Assembly (NCBI GenBank): GCA_903897855.1
Contig: CAIUDH010000054.1
Location: forward strand, 1-54,064
Length of the DNA stretch: 54,064 nt
DNA from: an uncultured Bacteroidota bacterium
GTDB lineage: Bacteria > Bacteroidota > Bacteroidia > UKL13-3
Reading direction: 5' to 3'
Shown: positions 1 to 8,414 of the stretch, piece by piece
Layout: each line of letters begins with the position of its first letter
Numbering within the stretch: position 1 is the first letter of the stretch
Translations under genes and position numbers: made by a program
Notes under the pieces: model-generated
Databases searched by the model: none
Told to the model about the DNA's origin: nothing
Seen by the model: the letters and a program-made list of their open reading frames with translations, nothing else

Positions 1-1610
1 GAATAATTATTAAATATGCCAAGGAAAATTACGGGCATCACATAACCAATCCATTTGTATTCTTTTGGTTGAGTGCTAAATTGATTACTCCAGAAGGTCA
101 TGGCCAGGGTCACCAAGGTCATTAATATGGTCCATAAACTCACGTGGTCGCCATAAAAAGGAATGTTTGTTCCAAGGTTTAAAATAGAATCGTAAGTGGA
201 TAAATCGGTACACCATAAAAAGCCCTGTTGCCTTAAATCGATACAAGAGGGGAAAAACTGAAACATCGACATCAAAAACGGCAACTGCAAGAGCATAGGT
301 AAACAACCCCCTAGCGGACTTACCCCTGCTTTTTTATAGAGTTTCATCGTTTCCTGTTGCCGGCGTTGTGCGTCATCTTTAAATTTCTCATTCAGCAAAT
401 CGATATCCGGCTTCAATACTTTCATTTTAGCCATCGATTTATAGGAGCCATATACCATCGGAAACAATGCCAGCTTGATGATCAGTGTGAGCAAAAGGAT
501 AATGATACCGAAGTTGGTAATAAATTTACTAAGAAATTCAAAAATAGGTATGGTAATAAACATGTTCACCCATCCGAACAAGCCCCATCCTACATTCACC
601 ATTTTCTCCATACCTAAATGTGATTCTTTTAGGATATTATAATCATTCGGGCCGAAATAAAATTGCAACGCGTAGTCGTTTTTTGCTTGGCTTGCATTAA
701 AGGGAAGGTAAGAAGTGGTGGATAGTTCTTTTACATAATTACCTGAGTTGATATTTTTTACGGTTAGCTTAGAAGTAGAAAATGCTTTATCGGAAATGAT
801 TGTAGAATTGAAAAAATTTTGTTTAAAGCCAATCCATTTTAGGTCATAAGGGAAATCCTCGGTAGTTTCTTTGCTTTCTGAGATATTATCTACGTCTTTA
901 TCAGGCTGCTTATAATAAATGGTAGTGGTTTGCATTTCCTGTGTCAAGGCCTTTTCCTGTTTAGGAATACGTGCACTCCAATCCAATTGTAGTGATTGTG
1001 AGTTAATGATGCTATTCATTCCATCAAACTTTAAATCATAGCCAACAAGATAACTACCTTGTTTGAGGCTATAGGTTTGCACTAGCGAGGTGTTTTCGTC
1101 GATTGAAGCGGTTAAGGAAATCGACTCACCGTGTTTTGCTGACGGGCTAAAATACAAGTCGGAAGTTTTTACAGTTTGGGCTTGACGGGTAGGGAAGGAG
1201 ATATTGAAATTATTATAGCCACTCTCTAGCAGGATCAGATCTGTTCCGTCGGCGCGTCTAAACTTCTTTAGTTGCACGCTTCTAATATTGCCTCCTTTGG
1301 TATTTAAAATAATTTTCAGAACGTCATTTTCAATGACACATTCTTCGTTTACGCCTTCGGCCAGTTTCCCGAAACTACCAAGTTGAATGGCTCGGAGTGA
1401 ATCTTGAATTAAGGTCTTGGTGCTATCAGAAGTTTTAATAATCTCAGGAGCAATTTCACGAACAGAGTCTTGTTGCTTTGTTACTAATGCTAATGAATCT
1501 TTTTTTGTGTTATAATTTTCGACATCCTTACGCGTTGGGTTGGTTACGAAGAAGTAAACCAATAGTAATAACCCAATAAGTAGCAACCCCGTCCTTGCGG
1601 CTTTATCCAT
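1..1610 (-). CDS. yidC: Membrane protein insertase YidC (3' end cut by window edge)
   Basis: YidC inserts and folds inner-membrane proteins, alone or with SecYEG. Reading the minus strand from the ATG at 1610 gives an open frame of about 536 codons that runs off the left edge. It starts with a short cytoplasmic stretch and a first membrane helix (GLLLIGLLLLVYFFVTNP), followed by a periplasmic domain of roughly 300 residues that includes a beta-rich part. The conserved insertase core follows: a hydrophobic helix near FGIIILLLTLIIKLALFP, a KPDIDLLNEKFKDD-type coiled segment, and GVSPLGGCLPMLLQLPFL. The last conserved helices and the C-terminal tail are missing only because the window ends. A TAAATTCGC -7 element lies 29 nt upstream of the start. 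The gene is divergent from the CoA-binding gene. Identification is secure from the core motifs. Confidence 0.95.
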   Translation of the reverse strand, partial: MDKAARTGLLLIGLLLLVYFFVTNPTRKDVENYNTKKDSLALVTKQQDSVREIAPEIIKTSDSTKTLIQDSLRAIQLGSFGKLAEGVNEECVIENDVLKIILNTKGGNIRSVQLKKFRRADGTDLILLESGYNNFNISFPTRQAQTVKTSDLYFSPSAKHGESISLTASIDENTSLVQTYSLKQGSYLVGYDLKFDGMNSIINSQSLQLDWSARIPKQEKALTQEMQTTTIYYKQPDKDVDNISESKETTEDFPYDLKWIGFKQNFFNSTIISDKAFSTSKLTVKNINSGNYVKELSTTSYLPFNASQAKNDYALQFYFGPNDYNILKESHLGMEKMVNVGWGLFGWVNMFITIPIFEFLSKFITNFGIIILLLTLIIKLALFPMVYGSYKSMAKMKVLKPDIDLLNEKFKDDAQRRQQETMKLYKKAGVSPLGGCLPMLLQLPFLMSMFQFFPSCIDLRQQGFLWCTDLSTYDSILNLGTNIPFYGDHVSLWTILMTLVTLAMTFWSNQFSTQPKEYKWIGYVMPVIFLGIFNNY

Positions 1611-1638
1611 GATATAGTTTGATAATTTTTTTAAAGGG

Positions 1639-1647
1639 GCGAATTTA
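1639..1647 (-). promoter_or_regulatory. -7 promoter element of yidC
   Basis: On the minus strand TAAATTCGC matches the Bacteroidota -7 consensus TAnnTTTG with one C for T. It sits 28 nt before the yidC ATG. No clear TTG lies at the -33 position, so the call rests on the -7 box alone. Confidence 0.4.
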
Positions 1648-1710
1648 GCTAAAAGAGGGCATATTACGATGTAAACAAAAACCCTTATTTTCGAATTTAA
1701 TACTACGGAA

Positions 1711-2070
1711 ATGTTAAGCACACTCGTTATCGGCGCAAGCAGCAACCCAGAACGTTATGCCTATAAGGCTATCGTGAGTTTGCGTAGCCATGGTCACACG
1801 GTTATTGCCATTAGCAAGCAGGAAGGGGAGGTGATGGGAGTTCGTTTTCAAAAACCATTCCCGAAGCTCGCGGCCATCGACACCGTGACATTGTATATTA
1901 ACGCTACGCATCAAAAAAACTATTATGACTTTCTGTTGAATTTAAAACCACGCAGAGTGATTTTTAATCCAGGAACAGAGAATGAAGAGTTGGAAGCACT
2001 TTTAAAATTGAATGATATCGAGCCTGTGATGGCTTGCACCCTAGTGATGCTGAGCATCGGGGTTTATTAG
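1711..2070 (+). CDS. CoA-binding domain protein (YccU-like)
   Basis: A 119-residue protein that consists of a single Rossmann-type CoA-binding domain, the YccU/COG1832 family. The N-terminal strand and nucleotide-binding turn are visible (LVIGASSNPERYAYKA). The middle matches the family pattern in which a conserved Pro and a strand follow (NPGTENEELEALL near residues 86-98). The length is close to the family norm of 120-140. Family members bind CoA, but their cellular role is not established, so no function is assigned. The ATG at 1711 is preceded at 1686 by TATTTTCG, a plausible -7 element. The gene is divergent from yidC and convergent with the AAA+ gene, so it is probably transcribed alone. 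Confidence 0.85.
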   Translation: MLSTLVIGASSNPERYAYKAIVSLRSHGHTVIAISKQEGEVMGVRFQKPFPKLAAIDTVTLYINATHQKNYYDFLLNLKPRRVIFNPGTENEELEALLKLNDIEPVMACTLVMLSIGVY

Positions 2071-2103
2071 CCTATTTGGCTTTAAGGTTGCCTGTGCCGG
2101 GAA

Positions 2104-4716
2104 CTAACTCACCACTCTAAATCCAATTTTTCCGCCTTGGTTTTTTGCTGGCTCCTCTTCTAGGCTGAAATGCAGCACATCTTCCAGTGTTATCTCTTTC
2201 ATGTTCTCAAGGTTACGACTGGCAGCAGGAAGCTGGGATAGGCGTAGGTTCTGGTATTTTATCAGATCTTCTATAACTTTCCGCACCAATCGGCCATTGC
2301 CGAAGTATTTATCTTTAATTTCAAAAACGTGAACGAAATACTTCTTCAGATGCTCATCAGCCTCTGCAGTAGGTTTTAAGCTTTGTTCATTTAAGAGTGA
2401 GTTGGCAATATGCATGAGCTCATCGGGGGTAAAATCTTCAAAAACCAACTCTCTGTCGAATCTAGATTTAAGTCCGGGATTAAACTCAAGGAAATAATTC
2501 ATATTATCGGTATACCCTGCAGCGATCACCACAAATTGCCCCCTGCGATCCTCCATACGTTTCAATAGGGTCTCTACAGCCTCCCGTCCAAAGTCGGAAT
2601 CTCCTCCTTGAGAAAGAGAGTATGCTTCATCAACAAACAATACGCCACCCATCGCCTTGTCAACCATCTCACTTGTTTTGGTCGCTGTTTGTCCTACAAA
2701 GTTCGCAACCAAACCTTGGCGGTCTGTTTCTACCAGATGTCCTTTTTCTAAAATGCCTAGGGCTTTAAATATTTGTGCTACAATTCTTGCTACCGTAGTT
2801 TTACCTGTGCCCGGACTACCTTTAAACACAGTATGTAAAGAAAAAGTTTTACGCACATCTTTACCTATTTCACGATAAAACCTCACCAGTTTTACCAGTT
2901 CCTCAATTTCTTTTTTTACACTTTTTAAACCAATCATCTCCTTCAATTGGTTGAAGGATTCACTGAGTAACTCCTCATCAACAGGGATATCGGCTAAGGT
3001 GCGTTGTTTGGAGGCAAATATTTTTTCAATATCGGCTAGTTCAACAGTCATCAGTTGATCTTTGGTTACCTCTTGAGAATTTGGAAGCGACATAATACGC
3101 AGTCCCAAGTTCATTTTTGCTTCATCGGATAAGGCATTTACATAACGAGCATTTCCAAAAGTATGGGTGCGGGAACGATAGGCTTCTACCAGTTTCTTGT
3201 ACAAGAGAGCCTCTGCCTCTGTGGTTAAGGCAATATTTCTTTTTTTAGCACAGAAACGCGCTATTTCTTGCAGCTCCTGAGGAAGGTAATCAGGGAAATC
3301 GAAGTACATATTGAAACGAGATTTTAACCCAGGATTGGACCCTAAGAAATTTGTCATTTCATCAGGATAGCCAGCCACAATGATGGCAATATCGCCATCG
3401 CCATCACTCATTTCTTTAATGAGAATCTCGATCACTTCTTTTCCGAAATCTTTGTTGTCGTCGCCGGCACGAGCTAAGGCATAAGCCTCGTCGATAAATA
3501 AGATTCCGCCTTTCGCTTTCTTAATGGCCTCTTTTACCTTAGGCGCAGTTTGCCCAATGTATTCGGCCACTAAATCGGCTCTGTCTACTTCATGAACGTG
3601 GCCTTTACTCAGCAATCCTAAAGCCTTATATATTTTACCGAGCATTAATGCCACCGTGGTTTTTCCGGTGCCAGGGTTGCCGGTGAATACAGAGTGCAAG
3701 TTTATTTTATCCTCATCTTCGAAGCCTTTTTCTTTTCGAATTTTTAAGAAATTCAGATAACTGCTGTATTCTTTTATTTTTAATTTAATGGTTGCAAGTC
3801 CTATTAACTCATCCATTTTTTGCATGACAACCTCCATGGTCTCGGCAGTGGTGGATTCTACCTCTTTAGGAGCTTCTGCGCCCAGAAGTTGATGCACAAA
3901 TGGTTCGAAGCCATCCTCATCGGCCTCTACAAACTCATCCCCGATATCGAAATGGTACCCTGCTACAATTTGGTCCATGAACAACACTTCAATACTATAT
4001 TGGTCGCCTCCCCAGGTGCCTTTATGGTCGCTTCCCCAACCTACGGTACAAGTAATAGTTTCGTCGTTTTTATAAACAAACAACAGGCGTTCTACCCCTC
4101 CTTTGAGTTGGCCGTTGTCGTTTTTGAAGTTGAAGAAAAGTTCGCAGGCCCAGTAGTCATATTTCTTAACTAAGTTTTCTGCTTGAAATTCTAACCATAT
4201 ATATCGTGTTTCCGATTGTTTAAAGCAATCATAATAAACTCGTTTAGCTTCGTCTACATTTTGGTTCGGGCCTTCATAAAGTCGAATATTTTTAATTTTA
4301 AAATAGGGGTTCGATAGCTCATTCACAACACCTTCCTTCTCCACATAAAAAGATTTCGATCCAATGAGCACGCCATCCATCCATGTTTCCCATCGGTAAG
4401 CACCGCGTTTCCAATAACCACCGATTTTTTTAACGCCCCAGCCTTCACGAACAAAAATCACATTCTCGTCTTTGGCTATATGTTTCTGAACCTGTAAGTC
4501 GCACATCTCAGTACTCTTACTGTCATAGCATTTTAGGTTTATTTTTATATCCCAATCTTTTTCATCGAAAAGCTTATTAAAAAAAGACAACTCACAATAG
4601 ATGAAGGAACATTCTGTTTCATCAAATACCACTCGATACTTTTTCTCATCGTTAGCAAGCCATTCATTGGAGCCATAAACCTTTATATCTTTAAACTTAT
4701 AATTTACTTCACTCAT
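2104..4716 (-). CDS. Tandem AAA+ ATPase (CbxX/CfqX-SpoVK type) with duplicated N-terminal domain
   Basis: An 870-residue cytoplasmic protein with two complete AAA+ modules of the CbbX/SpoVK/EccA type. Module 1 has Walker A GNPGTGKT at 346-353, Walker B GILFIDEAYAL at 404-414 and the SRF arginine-finger motif at 466-468. Module 2 has GSPGTGKT at 633-640, GVLFVDEAYSL at 691-701 and SRF at 751-753. Both therefore look catalytically intact. The first 260 residues form two similar beta-rich repeats of about 130 residues (roughly 5-125 and 137-257). Each opens with a Y-x-(I/F)-K-(D/N)-I-(K/R)-(V/L)-Y motif and has a later (E/V)GWG motif. There is no signal peptide or membrane segment. Relatives of this ATPase type remodel protein complexes (CbbX on Rubisco, EccA in ESX secretion), but no partner is encoded nearby. 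The substrate is unknown. Confidence 0.9.
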   Translation of the reverse strand: MSEVNYKFKDIKVYGSNEWLANDEKKYRVVFDETECSFIYCELSFFNKLFDEKDWDIKINLKCYDSKSTEMCDLQVQKHIAKDENVIFVREGWGVKKIGGYWKRGAYRWETWMDGVLIGSKSFYVEKEGVVNELSNPYFKIKNIRLYEGPNQNVDEAKRVYYDCFKQSETRYIWLEFQAENLVKKYDYWACELFFNFKNDNGQLKGGVERLLFVYKNDETITCTVGWGSDHKGTWGGDQYSIEVLFMDQIVAGYHFDIGDEFVEADEDGFEPFVHQLLGAEAPKEVESTTAETMEVVMQKMDELIGLATIKLKIKEYSSYLNFLKIRKEKGFEDEDKINLHSVFTGNPGTGKTTVALMLGKIYKALGLLSKGHVHEVDRADLVAEYIGQTAPKVKEAIKKAKGGILFIDEAYALARAGDDNKDFGKEVIEILIKEMSDGDGDIAIIVAGYPDEMTNFLGSNPGLKSRFNMYFDFPDYLPQELQEIARFCAKKRNIALTTEAEALLYKKLVEAYRSRTHTFGNARYVNALSDEAKMNLGLRIMSLPNSQEVTKDQLMTVELADIEKIFASKQRTLADIPVDEELLSESFNQLKEMIGLKSVKKEIEELVKLVRFYREIGKDVRKTFSLHTVFKGSPGTGKTTVARIVAQIFKALGILEKGHLVETDRQGLVANFVGQTATKTSEMVDKAMGGVLFVDEAYSLSQGGDSDFGREAVETLLKRMEDRRGQFVVIAAGYTDNMNYFLEFNPGLKSRFDRELVFEDFTPDELMHIANSLLNEQSLKPTAEADEHLKKYFVHVFEIKDKYFGNGRLVRKVIEDLIKYQNLRLSQLPAASRNLENMKEITLEDVLHFSLEEEPAKNQGGKIGFRVVS

Positions 4717-4985
4717 GGTTTATTAATTTTTTATCGAATTACTAAATCCGTCAATTAGAAAACAATATTACAATACTTCTTTGTGAAAGATGAAATTGTT
4801 TAAGAATAGAATATTGCAATTTTACCAATTCAAATTCGAAATTCAAACTTTGTTATAATTATTTGACAAAATAGGGGCAATCTAGCATCGGCAGGGTTGG
4901 TTTTTTTTGTACTTCATGAATTATTTTTAAGAGTTCATTAAATAATTTGGTTTCTTATTCATTTTGATAGTTTCTTTGCAATAGA

Positions 4986-5501
4986 ATGGCTAAAAAAAAC
5001 AGAGTGCTCCGGGAGGCGAAAATAGACACCTCTCACCATTGGGCCATCGTAAGCCATTTAAGACCGCACCAATTAGCATTTCGTATCAATGAAAAATGCG
5101 GATTGAATCTTCACCGTCTGAAGAGTATCTCCTCAGTGGGCAAGACGAAGTTGCCTGGTTTCGCACTTTTCAACGACCAGCAAAATGACATGCAGCCTGA
5201 TTTTTATTTAATTGCCTTAAAGGAGGACACCCATCTTCTGGTGAAAGAATTAAAGCAGTTTGATTATGTGTTGCAGGTGCGCTTACCCGACGAGGATAGC
5301 CTATGGGATGCTGCTTTGATGATTCAAAATATAAGAAGTATCGAAAATGTATTGGGCGTATTTGAGATAAATATTGAAACCATCAAAAATATTGATGTTT
5401 TATTTTTTGATAAGGAACTTGACAAATTAGAGTTGGGAGTGGAAGTAGAAAAACGAGTTAAAATTAAACATATCATAAAGAAAAATGAGCGCGATAATTA
5501 A
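4986..5501 (+). CDS. IPExxxVDY-type family protein
   Basis: A 171-residue cytoplasmic protein that I place in the Bacteroidota IPExxxVDY family from its overall pattern. The N-terminal part (LAFRINEKCGLNL, 30-42) resembles the region where family members read RLAYFINQ or similar. The middle FYLIALKEDTHLLVKELKQ is followed by FDYVLQV, in the place of the naming motif, which is degenerate here. The C-terminal IRSIENVLGVFEI also fits. The function of the family is unknown. The gene overlaps rlmI by 17 nt, so the two are translationally coupled. A possible -7 element (TTTCTTTGC, 4971-4979) lies 6 nt before the ATG. Confidence 0.65.
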   Translation: MAKKNRVLREAKIDTSHHWAIVSHLRPHQLAFRINEKCGLNLHRLKSISSVGKTKLPGFALFNDQQNDMQPDFYLIALKEDTHLLVKELKQFDYVLQVRLPDEDSLWDAALMIQNIRSIENVLGVFEINIETIKNIDVLFFDKELDKLELGVEVEKRVKIKHIIKKNERDN

Positions 5502-6660
5502 ATTACAAAGAGGCAAAGGTTATAGGGTAGAAGCCGGGCACCCATGGGTTTACAATAATGAGGTAGAGTTGGTCGATCAGGATATCGTTGATGGCGATTT
5601 GGTGGAGGTATATAATTTTAAGAATAATTTTATTGGCAAGGGGTTTTATAATAGCAAGTCGCAAATTCTTATCCGACTGCTCACACGAGATGCTGCTGAA
5701 ACGATTGATGAAAGTTTTTTCATCCGAAAAATTACCGCATCTAACATTCTTCGCGAGCAGTTGGGTTATACCAACAATTACAGGGTCGTATTTGGTGAGG
5801 CCGATGGCTTGCCTTCATTGGTAGTCGATAAGTTTAATGACGTGCTGGTGGTGCAAATCCTTACTTTAGGGATGGAGCAATGGAAACAAGAGATCATTCA
5901 TGCTTTGACAAAAATATTCGCTCCATCAGGCATCTATGAACGTAATGATGTGCCGGTAAGAATACTGGAAGGATTAAAAGAACAAAAAGGATTTCTGACT
6001 CCACCTTTTGAAACTAAATTTGTTATTGAGGAGCCCGGTGGAGTCAAGTTCGGGATTGATATCGAAAACGGACAAAAAACCGGATTTTTTCTTGATCAAA
6101 AGGAAAATAGACTTTGCTTAAAGCCCTATGTAGAGAACCGTGAGGTGCTTGATTGTTTTTGTTATACAGGCTCCTTTAGCTTATATGCGGCAATGTTTAA
6201 GGCCAAGCACGTTTTGGGGTTAGATATCAGTGAAGAGGCCATTAAGCAGGCAGAAGCGAATGCCAGGTTGAACCAATTCTCTAATTGCACTTTTGAGGTG
6301 CAGAATACCTTTGATGCCTTAACCAACTACCACCGACAACAGCGCAAGTTCGATACCATCATTCTTGATCCGCCTGCCTTTACAAAGAGCCGACATAATA
6401 TTGATAATGCGTTAAAAGGATATAAAGAAATTAATTTAAAAGCCTTAAAACTTTTAAACAAAGGGGGCTATTTAATCACGTGTACCTGCTCACATTTTAT
6501 TACTGAAGAGCATTTTGTGAATGTCTTATTTGAGGCTGCCAATGATGCTCAGATTCAAATTAGGCAGCTTGAGTACCGAATCCAAAGTCACGATCATCCC
6601 TATATTTGGGGCATCGATGAAACGCTTTATCTTAAGTTTTATGTGTTGCAAGTGGTATAG
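5485..6660 (+). CDS. rlmI: Class I SAM-dependent 23S rRNA methyltransferase, RlmI-like
   Basis: A 391-residue enzyme predicted to methylate a cytosine in 23S rRNA (C1962 for E. coli RlmI). An N-terminal PUA domain covers about residues 2-75 (GHPWVYNNEVE is typical). A linker domain follows, then a Rossmann methyltransferase domain. SAM motif I is VLDCFCYTGSFSLYAA at 221-236, the acidic strand is VLGLDIS at 243-249, the motif IV region is ILDPPAFTKS at 293-302, and a conserved CTCSHF lies at 333-338. Length and domain order match RlmI/YccW. The start overlaps the end of the upstream gene by 17 nt. The exact rRNA target is inferred from the family, not shown. Confidence 0.9.
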   Translation: MSAIIKLQRGKGYRVEAGHPWVYNNEVELVDQDIVDGDLVEVYNFKNNFIGKGFYNSKSQILIRLLTRDAAETIDESFFIRKITASNILREQLGYTNNYRVVFGEADGLPSLVVDKFNDVLVVQILTLGMEQWKQEIIHALTKIFAPSGIYERNDVPVRILEGLKEQKGFLTPPFETKFVIEEPGGVKFGIDIENGQKTGFFLDQKENRLCLKPYVENREVLDCFCYTGSFSLYAAMFKAKHVLGLDISEEAIKQAEANARLNQFSNCTFEVQNTFDALTNYHRQQRKFDTIILDPPAFTKSRHNIDNALKGYKEINLKALKLLNKGGYLITCTCSHFITEEHFVNVLFEAANDAQIQIRQLEYRIQSHDHPYIWGIDETLYLKFYVLQVV

Positions 6661-6809
6661 CATGCGCTGGGAAATGTCATCTTTTTCTAGATTTAAAGGC
6701 TGCTTGAAAGCCGAATAATTCTATTTAGGATTTATTAGGAAATAATTTATCAGTTTTGGCCTGTTAGCTAAAATTGGTACGCGATTTGGTTACGTAATTC
6801 GCAAACCTG

Positions 6810-7610
6810 ATGCTTACCATGACAAATTACCTTAGATATATTGGCCAAATCGTTTTTGTTCTATTCCTTTTAAGTTTCAAATCGGATCATTTCGAGTATC
6901 GTAAAATTAACAATATTGCTTTTAGTGCCGGCGAAAGTATCGAATTCCGAATTCACTACGGCTTTGTTACGGCAGGATACGGATCAATCAAAGTGCTCCC
7001 TTATACTGAGAAAGTGAAAGGAAGGGAAGTATACCATATTATTGGTAAAGGGAAGTCGGCAAGTAGTTTTGATTGGTTTTTCAAGGTTCGTGATGAATAT
7101 CATTCTTATCTCGATATGAATGCACTTGCGCCTCTAAAATATACTAAAGAACAACATGAAGGTGGTTTTAATGATAATGATGATGCCACTTTCGATCATG
7201 AAAAAAAAGTGGCTACCTCAATTAAAGGTTTGGTAGCTATGCCCGAATACACCCAAGATGTGATTAGTATGGTATATTATGCCCGCAGTTTAAATGTAAA
7301 AGATGCTGCGATAGGAACAAGTTACCCGATTACTTTTTATCTCGACAAACAGGTCACAAAAATTTCATTAAAAATTATAGGAAGAGAAATTATCACGACT
7401 GATTTAGGTAAGTTCAAGACCATAAAAATCCGCCCACAAGTTATTGCCGACCGAGTATTTAAAGATCAAGATGCCATGACGCTTTGGGTGAGCGATGATG
7501 CTAATTTATTGCCCTTGCGCATACAAGCCGATTTGGCGGTGGGCTCCATCAAAGCGGATATTGTGAAATATAGTGGTCTAAAAAACAATCCTGACGCATT
7601 ATTAAAGTGA
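6810..7610 (+). CDS. DUF3108 domain-containing exported protein
   Basis: A 266-residue protein with an N-terminal hydrophobic segment (YIGQIVFVLFLLSF) that is probably a signal peptide or anchor. The remainder matches the DUF3108 pattern: an early AGESIEFRIHYGFVTAGYGSI, a central VRDEYHSYLD strand pair, and a C-terminal ISLKIIGRE followed by WVSDDANLLPLRIQ. DUF3108 proteins are periplasmic beta-rich proteins of unknown function, common in Bacteroidota and Proteobacteria. Two in-frame ATGs (6810 and 6819) fit equally well; the second gives a tighter signal peptide. The gene stands alone between rlmI and the convergent phosphatase gene. Confidence 0.8.
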   Translation: MLTMTNYLRYIGQIVFVLFLLSFKSDHFEYRKINNIAFSAGESIEFRIHYGFVTAGYGSIKVLPYTEKVKGREVYHIIGKGKSASSFDWFFKVRDEYHSYLDMNALAPLKYTKEQHEGGFNDNDDATFDHEKKVATSIKGLVAMPEYTQDVISMVYYARSLNVKDAAIGTSYPITFYLDKQVTKISLKIIGREIITTDLGKFKTIKIRPQVIADRVFKDQDAMTLWVSDDANLLPLRIQADLAVGSIKADIVKYSGLKNNPDALLK

Positions 7611-7674
7611 ATGGAGCAAATGTAAATCTCTATACCTTTAACTTAGCAAGACGTAAAGGGAATGGAAGGCTTTG

Positions 7675-8412
7675 TTAATTTTTATCGGAGAGTATATTGT
7701 TCTGTATCTGCTGTGAAGCTCTTGCGAAGAATTCAGTTTTAGATACTTCCTTCAAGAGTTCAACATGTTTTTGCTTATGGGCATCACTACCCAGATAAGC
7801 TACTAAATTCTTCTCAATAAGTTTTTCTGCAGTTTTTCTTTCTGCTATTCCGTAATAGCCAATCAAGGAAAGTGAATTTATTTGAAGTTGGCAGCCTTTG
7901 GCCACAAGTTCTTCATAAATTTCGAAACGGTTATGGTAAAAGCTATATCTTTCTGGATGAGCCAAAATAGGTTTGTAGCCTGCAATTTGAAGATTAAAGA
8001 TCGTTTCGAATAAATTGCGTGGTTCATTGACGTAGGATATTTCAAAAAGAATGTTATTGTCACCGAATGGCAGGAGTTGCTTTTGCTCTATTTTTTCGGC
8101 AAACCATTCATCGAGGTAGTATTCTGCGGTGGCATCAAGTATTAAATTTAAGTTTTGCTTCAACGCTTCCATTCTTACCAATTCTAGTTTTTCCAGAATC
8201 ATCAACGGCGTGTTTTTATAATAATCGCCCATCACATGCGGCGACATGATGAGGTGTGTGTATCCAAGGTCATGCATTTGTTTTAGCATGGTCATCGTTT
8301 CATCGAGTGAAATTGCGCCATCATCTAAGCCCGGCAGAAAATGAGAATGGAAGTCTACTTTTATAGGTAGGCATTCGTACACATTTTTTTTCTTTTTAAA
8401 AAAACTAAACAT
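7675..8412 (-). CDS. CpsB/CapC-family PHP-domain tyrosine-protein phosphatase
   Basis: A 245-residue metal-dependent phosphatase of the PHP superfamily (YwqE/CpsB/CapC type), which in relatives dephosphorylates BY-kinases that control capsule and exopolysaccharide export. The metal-binding motifs are in order: DFHSHFLPGLDDG at 20-32, SPH at 57-59, AHPERY at 151-156 and GSDAH at 208-212. Length matches the family (about 240-255). The basic N-terminus (KKKK at 6-9) is ordinary in Bacteroidota members. It begins 2 nt after the ABC exporter stop, so the two are one operon. No tyrosine kinase lies in the window, so the substrate is inferred. Confidence 0.9.
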   Translation of the reverse strand: MFSFFKKKKNVYECLPIKVDFHSHFLPGLDDGAISLDETMTMLKQMHDLGYTHLIMSPHVMGDYYKNTPLMILEKLELVRMEALKQNLNLILDATAEYYLDEWFAEKIEQKQLLPFGDNNILFEISYVNEPRNLFETIFNLQIAGYKPILAHPERYSFYHNRFEIYEELVAKGCQLQINSLSLIGYYGIAERKTAEKLIEKNLVAYLGSDAHKQKHVELLKEVSKTEFFARASQQIQNNILSDKN

Positions 8413-8414
8413 AA

